Assembly (NCBI GenBank): GCA_035296565.1
Contig: DATHAQ010000027.1
Location: 4,103 to 68,102 of the forward strand
Length of the DNA stretch: 64,000 nucleotides
Direction of reading: 5' to 3'
Source of the DNA: JACCZR01 sp035296565
GTDB lineage: Bacteria > Actinomycetota > Thermoleophilia > Solirubrobacterales > Thermoleophilaceae
Shown: positions 8,522 through 15,478 of the stretch, one piece after another
How the letters are laid out: the number at the start of each line of letters is the position of its first letter
Position numbering within the stretch: the first letter of the stretch is position 1
Made by a program: the position numbers and the translations under genes
Notes under the pieces: generated by a model
What the model saw: the letters and a program-made list of their open reading frames with translations, nothing else
Databases searched by the model: none
What the model was told of the DNA's origin: nothing

Positions 8522-9034
8522 GTGAACGCGAGCAGCGGGAAGCCGGTCCTGTTCGTGGACGTCGACGGGGTCATCAGCCTCTTCGGCTTCGACCCCGGAG
8601 CCTCCGAGTTGCCCGGCCCCTTTCACTGGATAGACGGTGTCGCCCACTGCATTCCGGCCGCCGGCGGCGAGCGGCTGAGGCGCCTCGCCGACCGCTACGA
8701 GCTGGTCTGGGCCACGGGCTGGGAGGAGAAGGCCAACGAGTACCTGCCCCACATCCTGGGTCTCCGCGAGCGCGACCTGCCCTGCCTCAGGTTCGACGGC
8801 CGGGCGGTGTTCGGCACCGCGCACTGGAAGCTCGGGGCGATCGAGGAGTATGCGGGCGGCCGCCCCGCCGCCTGGATCGACGACAGCCTCGACGACTCCT
8901 GCCGCGACTGGGCCACGAGCCGCAGCGCGCCCACGCTGCTGGTGGAGACCGCCTCGCACGAGGGCCTGACCGACGAGCAGGTGCAGCGGCTGCTCGAGTG
9001 GGCCGAAGAAGTGGCGCCTCAAGCCGCCGCGTAG
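8522..9034 (+). CDS. HAD-superfamily protein
   Basis: A 170-residue haloacid-dehalogenase-fold protein. The nucleophile motif is FVDVDGVISLFG at the N-terminus, followed by WATGWEEKANEYLP (motif II region) and a C-terminal AAWIDDSLDD carrying the acidic metal ligands. The GTG at 8522 was chosen because it directly precedes the HAD motif. It resembles the small HAD domains seen in phosphatases and RNA-repair proteins. Its stop TAG shares one base with the next GTG start. The substrate is unknown. Confidence 0.75.
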   Translation: MNASSGKPVLFVDVDGVISLFGFDPGASELPGPFHWIDGVAHCIPAAGGERLRRLADRYELVWATGWEEKANEYLPHILGLRERDLPCLRFDGRAVFGTAHWKLGAIEEYAGGRPAAWIDDSLDDSCRDWATSRSAPTLLVETASHEGLTDEQVQRLLEWAEEVAPQAAA

Positions 9035-9438
9035 TGCGGTCGCTGCGGGCGGCCCCGCTGCTGGCGCTCGCCCTCGCGAGCTGCTCGCTCGGCGGCGGCG
9101 AGGACGCCCCACACCCGGTCGCCGGCGCGCCGCGCGAGGTCGCCCGCGTGGTCACCGAGCTGGACGCCGCCACCCGCCGGGGCCAGTACCGGCGGATCTG
9201 CGACGAGCTGTTCACCCCATCGGCCCGCCGGCGGGCAGGCGGCAAGGACTGCGCCTCGCTGCTGCGTTCCACGGCGCGCGAGCTGCGGGATCCGAGCATC
9301 GAGCTGGTCTCCATCCACGTCACGTCCAAGCAGGCGCTCGCCCGAGTTCGCACCCGCGCGGCGGGCCAGGCGCCGATCCTCGACCAGCTGGTGCTGCGTC
9401 GCCAGGGCGGGAGCTACCGCATCGAGGCACTCGGTTGA
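9034..9438 (+). CDS. Small lipoprotein
   Basis: A 134-residue exported lipoprotein. The signal peptide AAPLLALALASC ends in a lipobox with Cys, followed by a short charged linker and a domain with the look of an NTF2-like fold (AREVARVVTEL, then two beta strands at the C-terminus). The GTG start overlaps the HAD stop by one base, and its TGA overlaps the mobA TTG start (TTGA). The function is unknown. Confidence 0.75.
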   Translation: MRSLRAAPLLALALASCSLGGGEDAPHPVAGAPREVARVVTELDAATRRGQYRRICDELFTPSARRRAGGKDCASLLRSTARELRDPSIELVSIHVTSKQALARVRTRAAGQAPILDQLVLRRQGGSYRIEALG

Positions 9439-9992
9439 TCGGGGCGGTGCTCGCGGGGGGCGCCGGCCGGCGGCTGGGCCGCGGCTCCAAGGCGGCGGTG
9501 GAGGTGCGAGGGCGCGCGCTGATCAGCTGGCCGCTGGCGGCGCTGGGGGCCGTCTGCGATCGCGTGGCGGTGGTCTGCAAGCCCGGCACCGAGCTGCCCG
9601 AGCTCGAAGGCCCCGCCGAGCGCTGGGACGAGCCCGAATATCCCCGCCACCCGCTCGTGGGAATCGCGCACGCGCTCGAGCGGGCGGGCGAGCCGGTGCT
9701 GGTGTGCGCCGCCGACATGGCCTGGGTGACCGCCGACGCCTGCCGCTCGCTCGTCGACGCGGCGGGGGCCGGGGGAGGCGCTCCCGCCGTGGCGGTGGCC
9801 GGGGGCGTGCTACAGCCGGTGTTCGCCGTCTACTCGCCGGTTGCCCTGGACACCTTCCGGGCGGCCGAGTCCGACGCCGCGCTGACGGCCACGGTGGAGT
9901 CGCTCGATCCAGTCCGGGTGGCGCTGCCGCCGCCGTTGGTGCGCAGCGTCAATACGCCGGAGGACCTCGCGGACCTAGAGTCCGGCGCGTGA
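9435..9992 (+). CDS. mobA: Molybdenum cofactor guanylyltransferase
   Basis: Attaches GMP from GTP to molybdopterin to form the guanine dinucleotide cofactor. The N-terminal AVLAGGAGRRLGRGSKAAV is the nucleotidyltransferase G-rich loop plus Lys, followed by PLVGIAHALE and the metal-binding AADMAWVT. The C-terminal VRSVNTPEDLADLE is typical of MobA. Length is 185 residues; the start is TTG, overlapped with the preceding stop. No other Mo-cofactor gene is in the window. Other small NTP transferases are possible. Confidence 0.85.
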   Translation: MIGAVLAGGAGRRLGRGSKAAVEVRGRALISWPLAALGAVCDRVAVVCKPGTELPELEGPAERWDEPEYPRHPLVGIAHALERAGEPVLVCAADMAWVTADACRSLVDAAGAGGGAPAVAVAGGVLQPVFAVYSPVALDTFRAAESDAALTATVESLDPVRVALPPPLVRSVNTPEDLADLESGA

Positions 9993-11095
9993 GGATGAGA
10001 GCCGCGGTGCTCGAGGAGTTCGGGCAGCCGCTCACGGTGCAGGAGCTCGATCTGGCCGAGCCGCGCGAGGGCGAGGTGCTGGTGCGCCTGGAGGCCTGCG
10101 GCGTCTGCCACACCGACCTCTACACCGCCTCGGGCGCCGATCCCTCCGGGTACGCGCCGGCGGTGCTGGGCCACGAGGGCTGCGGCATCGTCGAGAAGGT
10201 GGGGGAGGGCGTGGGGGACGTCGCCGAGGGGGACCGCGTGGTCACGCTGTTCTCGCCCCAGTGCCGCAGGTGCATCCACTGCCTGAGTCCGCGCACCAAT
10301 TTGTGCCTGGCCATCCGGGAGGAGCAGAACAGGGGCCACCTGCCCGACGGCACCGTGCGCCTCTCGCGCGACGGGGAGCCGATCCGTCACTTCATGGGCA
10401 CTTCCACCTTCGCGGAGTACACCGTCATGCCGGAGATCGCCCTGGCCAAGGTCGACCCCGAGGCCATGCCCGACCGCGCCGCCCTGTTTGCCTGCGGGCT
10501 GTCCACCGGCCTGGGCGCCGCGATGTTCACCGCCGCAGTAGGACCGGGCTCGACCTGCGTGGTCTTCGGCGCAGGGATGGTGGGACTGGGCGCGGTGGCG
10601 GGCTGCCGGCTGCAGGGCGCCGAGCGCATCGTCTGCGTGGATCTCTCCGAGGAGCGGCTTTCCCTGGCCCGGGGCCAGGGCGCGACCGACGTGTTGGCCG
10701 GCGGCCCCGAGGCCGTCGACCAGATCCTGGAGATGACCGGCGGCTTCGGCGCCGACTACACGTTCGAGGCCACCGGCAACGTCGCGGTCATGCGCCAGGC
10801 CGTGGAGGCCGCGCGCATGGGCTGGGGCCTGTGCACGGTGGCTGGCGTGGCCGGCAAGGGGGAGACGCTCGACGTGGTGCCCCGCCTGCTCATCACCGGG
10901 CGCCGGATCGCGGGCTCCTCCTTCGGCGGGGTCAAGGGCCGAGACCAGGTGCCGCAGCTGGTCCGCCGCTACCTGGACGGGGACATCGACGTGGATCCCT
11001 TCGTCTCCCACCGGGTACGGCTGGACGACGTCAACCACGCCTTCGAGCTGATGGAGGCCCAGGACGGGATAAGGAGCGTGATCGAGTTCTCATGA
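9989..11095 (+). CDS. Zinc alcohol dehydrogenase, S-(hydroxymethyl)mycothiol dehydrogenase-like
   Basis: A class III-type zinc-dependent alcohol dehydrogenase of 368 residues. It has the catalytic CGVCHTD, GHEGCGIVEKVGEGV, a structural-zinc region CRRCIHCLSPRTNLC (four Cys) and the NAD loop VFGAGMVGLGAV. In mycobacteria an enzyme of this class is followed by an MBL-fold gene and oxidises the formaldehyde-mycothiol adduct; the same pair occurs here with an ATGA overlap. The start may be GTG 9989 or ATG 9995. A TAGAGT box inside the mobA end lies 7 nt before the GTG. Confidence 0.8.
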   Translation: MRMRAAVLEEFGQPLTVQELDLAEPREGEVLVRLEACGVCHTDLYTASGADPSGYAPAVLGHEGCGIVEKVGEGVGDVAEGDRVVTLFSPQCRRCIHCLSPRTNLCLAIREEQNRGHLPDGTVRLSRDGEPIRHFMGTSTFAEYTVMPEIALAKVDPEAMPDRAALFACGLSTGLGAAMFTAAVGPGSTCVVFGAGMVGLGAVAGCRLQGAERIVCVDLSEERLSLARGQGATDVLAGGPEAVDQILEMTGGFGADYTFEATGNVAVMRQAVEAARMGWGLCTVAGVAGKGETLDVVPRLLITGRRIAGSSFGGVKGRDQVPQLVRRYLDGDIDVDPFVSHRVRLDDVNHAFELMEAQDGIRSVIEFS

Positions 11096-11793
11096 TCATC
11101 CAACGGGTCGAGCACCCCGACTGGCTCTCCAATGCCTACCTCGTCGTGGACGAGCCCGGCGGCCACGGCGTGCTCGTGGACGGCAACGGCGTGATCGAGC
11201 CGCTGCTGGAGCGCGTCGAGCGCGAGGGCACCGAGATCACCCATGTCCTGGTCACCCACCACCACGCAGACCACGTGGTGGACGTGGAGGAGACCGCGGA
11301 GCGCTTCGGCGTGCCGGTCCTCCGCCACCCCGACCTGGAGCGGGTGACCTCCGGCAGCCTGGAGATCGAGGCCATCCCCACGCCCGGCCACTGCGCCGAC
11401 CACCTCGCCCTGCTCTTCAGCGGCACCGACTGCATCACCGCCGACGTGCTGTTCAAGGGCACCGTGGGCGGCACGCGCGCCCCGGGCCACACCACCTTCG
11501 AGGACCTCAAGAGCTCGATCATGGACCGGCTGATGACGCTACCCGGCGAGACGCGCCTGCACCCCGGCCACCGCCAGCCCACGACCGTGGCCGAGGAGTG
11601 GGAGAACAACCCGTTCATCCGCGTCTGGCGGGGGCTGGACGAGGAGAGCAGCGACCGCTGCCGGGTGGCGGGCGAGGAGGCGACGCTGGTGCTCTGGGCC
11701 CCCGACTACGATGGCGGGAACAAGGCCTGGGTGCGCTTCGAGTCCGGCGAAGACGCCGTGGTGGGGGGCTCGCAGGTGGAACGGGACGTCTGA
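11092..11793 (+). CDS. Metallo-beta-lactamase-fold hydrolase paired with the alcohol dehydrogenase
   Basis: A 233-residue MBL-fold protein with the zinc motif VTHHHADHV, PTPGHCADH and HPGHRQPT. By analogy with the mycothiol-dependent formaldehyde gene pair, it may hydrolyse the thioester made by the dehydrogenase; this is inferred from context. Its ATG overlaps the dehydrogenase stop by 4 nt. A C-terminal extension with APDYDGGNKAWVRF follows the catalytic domain. Confidence 0.8.
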   Translation: MIIQRVEHPDWLSNAYLVVDEPGGHGVLVDGNGVIEPLLERVEREGTEITHVLVTHHHADHVVDVEETAERFGVPVLRHPDLERVTSGSLEIEAIPTPGHCADHLALLFSGTDCITADVLFKGTVGGTRAPGHTTFEDLKSSIMDRLMTLPGETRLHPGHRQPTTVAEEWENNPFIRVWRGLDEESSDRCRVAGEEATLVLWAPDYDGGNKAWVRFESGEDAVVGGSQVERDV

Positions 11794-11821
11794 CCGCGGG
11801 GGGCGCGGCGCGCGCGCCCTC

Positions 11822-11854
11822 CGAGAGATTCCTCAGCGCCCTGAGGAATTCTCC
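11822..11854. repeat. Repeat family A, copy 2
   Basis: An imperfect palindrome with perfect 9-bp arms ATTCCTCAG (11828-11836) and CTGAGGAAT (11841-11849), followed by TCTCC as in copy 1. It sits between two convergent genes. Confidence 0.75.
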
Positions 11855-11870
11855 AGAGGGGAAACGTGCA

Positions 11871-12026
11871 TCACGCCCGCAGGAGGACGTAGACGAGCCC
11901 GATTGCGAAGGCGATCTGACCGACCCCCAGAGCGGTCCCGAGGTTGGCCGCACCCACGAGCAGGGCCACCCCCGTAGCCAGTGCGGTCAGCCCGACGAGG
12001 GCGACGGCCTGCGCGGCGAACCTCAC
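11871..12026 (-). CDS. 51-residue two-helix membrane protein coupled to meaB
   Basis: A short ORF just downstream of meaB. It opens VRFAAQAVALVGLTALATGV and continues into a second hydrophobic stretch, IAFAIGLVYVLL, so two transmembrane helices with a short loop are likely. The GTG start shares GTGA with the meaB stop, a sign of translational coupling. I do not recognise a family; the coding call rests on the overlap, the hydrophobic pattern and the clean reading frame. Confidence 0.6.
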   Translation of the reverse strand: MRFAAQAVALVGLTALATGVALLVGAANLGTALGVGQIAFAIGLVYVLLRA

Positions 12027-12970
12027 CGCTGACGCTCGGAGAGGCGGGCGACCAGAGCGGCGACGGACGCGGAGGGGTCCTCCTGCGCGAGCAGGTCCTC
12101 GGCCTCCCGGCGCCCTCCGAGCGAGCGCAGCGCCGCCTCGCCGTGCTCGACCACCAGCTCGCGAACGGCGGCCTGGCGCCGGGCCCGCAGGCGCGAGGCG
12201 GCCACGTCCAGCCCGGCGCGGTGCTCGTCGAGGGCCGCGGCCAGCTTGTCGATCCCCTCGGGCGGGGGCAGCGAGGAGACCGCGACCACCGGCGTCCCGC
12301 GGGCGCCGAGCGAGACCAGCGCCTGCGCGAGGTCGCGGCGGGCAGTGAGCGCGACCTCGCCGAGGTCCGCCTTGGTCACCACGAGCACGTGGGGGACCTC
12401 CATGATCCCCGCCTTGAGGAACTGAAGGGTGTCGCCCGAGCCGGGCTGGACCACCAGCGCGACGGTGTCGGCCACCTCTTCCACGTCGGTCTCCGACTGG
12501 CCTACCCCGACGGTCTCCACGACCACCACGTCGTAGGCGGCGGCCAGGGCGTCGGTGGCCTCGCGGGTGGGCGCGGCGAGGCCCCCCAGGCGCCCCCCGG
12601 CGGCGGTGGAGCGGATGAGGACGCCGTCGTCGCGCGGGTCGTGGTCGATGCGGGCGCGGTCGCCGAGCAGCGAGCCGCCGGAGCGCTTGCTCGAGGGGTC
12701 AACGGCGAGCACCGCCACGGTGCGGCCCTGCGCTCGCCAGTGGGCGACCAGGGCCGACAGCAGCGACGACTTGCCCGCGCCGGGAGGCCCGGTGACGCCG
12801 ATGAGGTGGGCCGGCGCCTCGCCGCCCAGCGCGGCGGGGGAGAGCTCGGCCAGCAGGCGGGCGGTCCGCTCCCGGGCGCCGGGCGAGCGATCCTCGATCA
12901 GGTTCAGGGCCGCCGGTGCGGCGGAGCGATCGCCCTCGCGCAGCCGCCTCCCGAGCTCCTCGGCCTCCAC
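12023..12970 (-). CDS. meaB: Mutase-associated GTPase chaperone MeaB
   Basis: A SIMIBI-class GTPase that protects and reloads B12-dependent acyl-CoA mutases with adenosylcobalamin. In its 315 residues are Walker A GPPGAGKSSL (61-70), VDPSSKRSGGSLLGDRARI, the switch region VETVGVGQSETD, PGSGDTLQFLKAGI and VTKADL. The partner mutase MeaA is encoded nearby, converging across one small gene. The GTG start at 12970 has a TAGCGT box 8 nt upstream, so the mRNA is probably leaderless. Confidence 0.95.
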   Translation of the reverse strand: MEAEELGRRLREGDRSAAPAALNLIEDRSPGARERTARLLAELSPAALGGEAPAHLIGVTGPPGAGKSSLLSALVAHWRAQGRTVAVLAVDPSSKRSGGSLLGDRARIDHDPRDDGVLIRSTAAGGRLGGLAAPTREATDALAAAYDVVVVETVGVGQSETDVEEVADTVALVVQPGSGDTLQFLKAGIMEVPHVLVVTKADLGEVALTARRDLAQALVSLGARGTPVVAVSSLPPPEGIDKLAAALDEHRAGLDVAASRLRARRQAAVRELVVEHGEAALRSLGGRREAEDLLAQEDPSASVAALVARLSERQR

Positions 12971-12978
12971 GCGGGGTG

Positions 12979-13011
12979 ACGCTAGCGCGACGCCGGCGGG
13001 CGGGTTATCGT
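12979..13011. promoter_or_regulatory. Divergent -10 boxes for meaB and the secreted protein
   Basis: TAGCGT on the minus strand (12979-12984) lies 8 nt before the meaB GTG. TATCGT on the plus strand (13006-13011) lies 7 nt before the ATG at 13019. Both look leaderless. Confidence 0.55.
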
Positions 13012-13018
13012 GCGCGCC

Positions 13019-13468
13019 ATGATCCGCAAGCGCCTCACCTACGCCAACGTAACCGCCACCCTCGCGCTGTTTCTGGCGCTGGGAGGCAGCTCCTATGCGC
13101 TCACGGTGGGCTCGGGCTCCATCCGCAACAACAGCATCCGCAGCGTCGACGTGCGCAACGGCCAGCTGCGCGACCGCGACATGAAGCGCGGCAGCCTTGG
13201 CGGGCGGGCGATCAAGGAGAGCTCGCTGGGCACGGTGAACGCCGCGCGCACGGTGAACGGCACGATCACGGTGAGGGCGCAGGGCAACGGCTTCGCCCGG
13301 GCCGACTGCCCCGGCAGCTACCGCGTGCTCAGCGGCGGGGGCTTTGCGAGCCAGGTCTTGCGCGAGAGCAGGCCCGATCCGGGCACCGAGGGTGGCGCGA
13401 CCTCACCATCGTGGCGTGCCGCGGGCACTGGCTTGGTGCGCGCCTACGCGATCTGCGTAGCCGAGTGA
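13019..13468 (+). CDS. Secreted repeat-linker protein of a Solirubrobacterales-type family
   Basis: A 149-residue exported protein. The N-terminus RKRLTYANVTATLALFLALG is the signal segment of a large family I associate with Thermoleophilia. It is followed by a low-complexity stretch of short N/R/D repeats (SIRNNSIRSVDVRNGQL, then RDMKRGSLGG) and a small beta-like domain with two Cys (ADCPGS near the middle and YAICVAE at the end). Function is unknown. The ATG at 13019 is preferred over an upstream in-frame start because of the TATCGT box 7 nt before it. Its end overlaps meaA convergently by 25 nt. Confidence 0.75.
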   Translation: MIRKRLTYANVTATLALFLALGGSSYALTVGSGSIRNNSIRSVDVRNGQLRDRDMKRGSLGGRAIKESSLGTVNAARTVNGTITVRAQGNGFARADCPGSYRVLSGGGFASQVLRESRPDPGTEGGATSPSWRAAGTGLVRAYAICVAE

Positions 13469-15432
13469 TGCTCGGCCACTAGCTCCACGATGTCTCCCAT
13501 GATGCGGGAGACCTCGAAGTCCTTCGGGGTGTAGACCCGGGCGACGCCGGCGTCGAGCAGGGCACGCTCGTCGGCGGGCGGAATGATGCCGCCCACGACC
13601 ACCGGTACGTTGGCGCCGGCCTGCTCGAGCTGGCTGAGGACGTCGGGAATCAGCTCGGCGTGCGAGCCGGAGAGGATCGACAGGCCCACCACGTGCACGC
13701 CCTCCTGGACGGCGGTGGCGGCGATGCGCGACGGCGTGAGGCGGATGCCCTCGTAGACCACGTCCATGCCCGCGTCGCGGGCGCGGACGGCGATCTGCTC
13801 GGCGCCGTTTGAGTGCCCGTCCAGGCCCGGCTTGCCGACGAGGATCTTCACGCGCCGCCCCAGCGCCTCGGACACGCGCTCGACGCGATCGCGCAGCTCG
13901 GTCAGCGCCTCGTCCTCCGGCGCGGCGGCGGCCTCGCCGACGCCCGTGGGGGCGCGGTAGTCGCCGAAGCTCTCGCGTAGCGCGCCGGCCCACTCGCCGG
14001 TGGTGACTCCGGCCCGGGCGCAGGCCAGCGTGGCCGGCATCACGTTCACCGACTCGTCGGCGGCCGCGGCGCGCAGCTCGGACAACGCGCGCTCGACCTC
14101 GGCGTCGTCGCGCTGCTCGCGCCAGCCCTTGACTGCCTCGATCGAGTTGCGCTCGACCGCCGGGTCCACGCGCAGGATGCCGCCGTCCTCGCCCTTCTGC
14201 AGCGGCGAGGGCTCGTGCTCTGTGTAGACGTTCTGGCCCACCACCTTGTGCTCGCCGCGTTCGATGGCGCCCACGCGCGCGCGGTGGGACTCCACCAGCT
14301 GGGTCTTCATGTAGGGCACCGCGTCCACGGCCCCGCCGTGCTCGGCGACCACGGCCATCTCCACCCGAGCGCCCTCGCTCAGCTCTTCGACCAGGCCATC
14401 CATCACGTGGGAGCCCTCGAAGATGTCGGGGTAGTCGAGCAGGTCGGTCTCGTAGGCCAGGATCTGCTGGATGCGCAGCGACCACTGCTGGTCCCAGGGC
14501 CGCGGGAGGCCCAGCGCCTCGTTCCAGGCCGGCAGCTGAAGGGCGCGGGCGCGGGCGTCGCGGCCGACGGTGACCCCCAGGGCCTCGAGCGCGATGCGGA
14601 TGATGTTGTTCTCGGGCTGGGACTCGGTGAGCCCCAGCGAGTTGACCTGCACGCCGTAGCGCATGCGCAGGTACTTGGGGTCCTCGACCCCGTAGCGCTC
14701 GCGGCCCAGCTCCTCCCACAGCCGGCCCATGGCGCGCAGCTTGGCGTGCTCCTCGATGAAGCGGATGCCCGCGTTGACGAAGAAGGAGATCCGCCCGAAC
14801 ACCCGGGGGAAGGCCTCCTCCGGCACGCGCGGGCGGACCTTGTCGAGCACGGCCTGCGCGGTGGAGAGCGCGTAGGCGATCTCCTGCACCGGCGTGGCCC
14901 CGGCCTCCTGCAGGTGGTAGGAGCAGATGTTGACCGGGTTCCACTTCGGCACCTCGTCGACGGTGAAGGCGATCGTGTCGGCGATCAGCCGCATCGAGGG
15001 CTCGGGCGGGAAGGCGTAGGTCCCGCGGGAGAGGAACTCCTTGATGATGTCGTTCTGCGTGGTGCCCTGGAGCGCGTCGCGGGCCACGCCGTTCTCCTCC
15101 GCCGTGGCCATGTACAGCGCCAGCAGCCAGGCCGCCGTGGCGTTGATGGTCATCGACGTGTTCATCTCGTCGAGCGGGATGCCGTCGAGCAGCGTGTGCA
15201 TGTCGCCCTTGTGGGCGATCGAGACGCCGACCTTGCCGACCTCGCCCTTGGAGAGCTCGTGGTCGGGGTCGTAGCCCGTCTGCGTCGGGAGGTCGAAGGC
15301 CACCGACAGGCCGGTCTGGCCCTTGGCCAGATTCTTGCGGTAGAGCTCGTTGGAGTCCTTCGCAGCGGAGTGCCCCGCGTAGGTGCGCATCACCCACGGC
15401 CGGTCCGGTTGGGGCAGACGGTGCTCAGCCAC
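13444..15432 (-). CDS. meaA: Ethylmalonyl-CoA mutase (MeaA-type B12-dependent acyl-CoA mutase)
   Basis: Rearranges ethylmalonyl-CoA to methylsuccinyl-CoA with adenosylcobalamin. The protein is 662 residues and carries both domains: the catalytic barrel (DRPWVMRTYAGHS, LAKGQTGLSVAFDLPTQTGY, MNTSMTINATAAWLLALY, NICSYHLQEAGATP, NSLGLTESQPENN) and a fused B12 domain with GKPGLDGHSNGAEQ, the lower-ligand His being near residue 540. The wording of these motifs follows Streptomyces MeaA rather than the large subunit of methylmalonyl-CoA mutase. The GTG start at 15432 was chosen because TAGAAT lies 8 nt upstream and the reading before it is not mutase-like. Substrate assignment is from similarity. 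Confidence 0.9.
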   Translation of the reverse strand: MAEHRLPQPDRPWVMRTYAGHSAAKDSNELYRKNLAKGQTGLSVAFDLPTQTGYDPDHELSKGEVGKVGVSIAHKGDMHTLLDGIPLDEMNTSMTINATAAWLLALYMATAEENGVARDALQGTTQNDIIKEFLSRGTYAFPPEPSMRLIADTIAFTVDEVPKWNPVNICSYHLQEAGATPVQEIAYALSTAQAVLDKVRPRVPEEAFPRVFGRISFFVNAGIRFIEEHAKLRAMGRLWEELGRERYGVEDPKYLRMRYGVQVNSLGLTESQPENNIIRIALEALGVTVGRDARARALQLPAWNEALGLPRPWDQQWSLRIQQILAYETDLLDYPDIFEGSHVMDGLVEELSEGARVEMAVVAEHGGAVDAVPYMKTQLVESHRARVGAIERGEHKVVGQNVYTEHEPSPLQKGEDGGILRVDPAVERNSIEAVKGWREQRDDAEVERALSELRAAAADESVNVMPATLACARAGVTTGEWAGALRESFGDYRAPTGVGEAAAAPEDEALTELRDRVERVSEALGRRVKILVGKPGLDGHSNGAEQIAVRARDAGMDVVYEGIRLTPSRIAATAVQEGVHVVGLSILSGSHAELIPDVLSQLEQAGANVPVVVGGIIPPADERALLDAGVARVYTPKDFEVSRIMGDIVELVAEHHSATQIA

Positions 15433-15478
15433 GGCCGACCATTCTACGTCCCGGAGAGCTCGCGGAGCCATGCCTGGC

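Noticed and set aside
13444..15432. MeaA as the large subunit of methylmalonyl-CoA mutase
   Set aside because: No small-subunit gene is next to it and its motifs follow Streptomyces MeaA, including the B12 domain wording.
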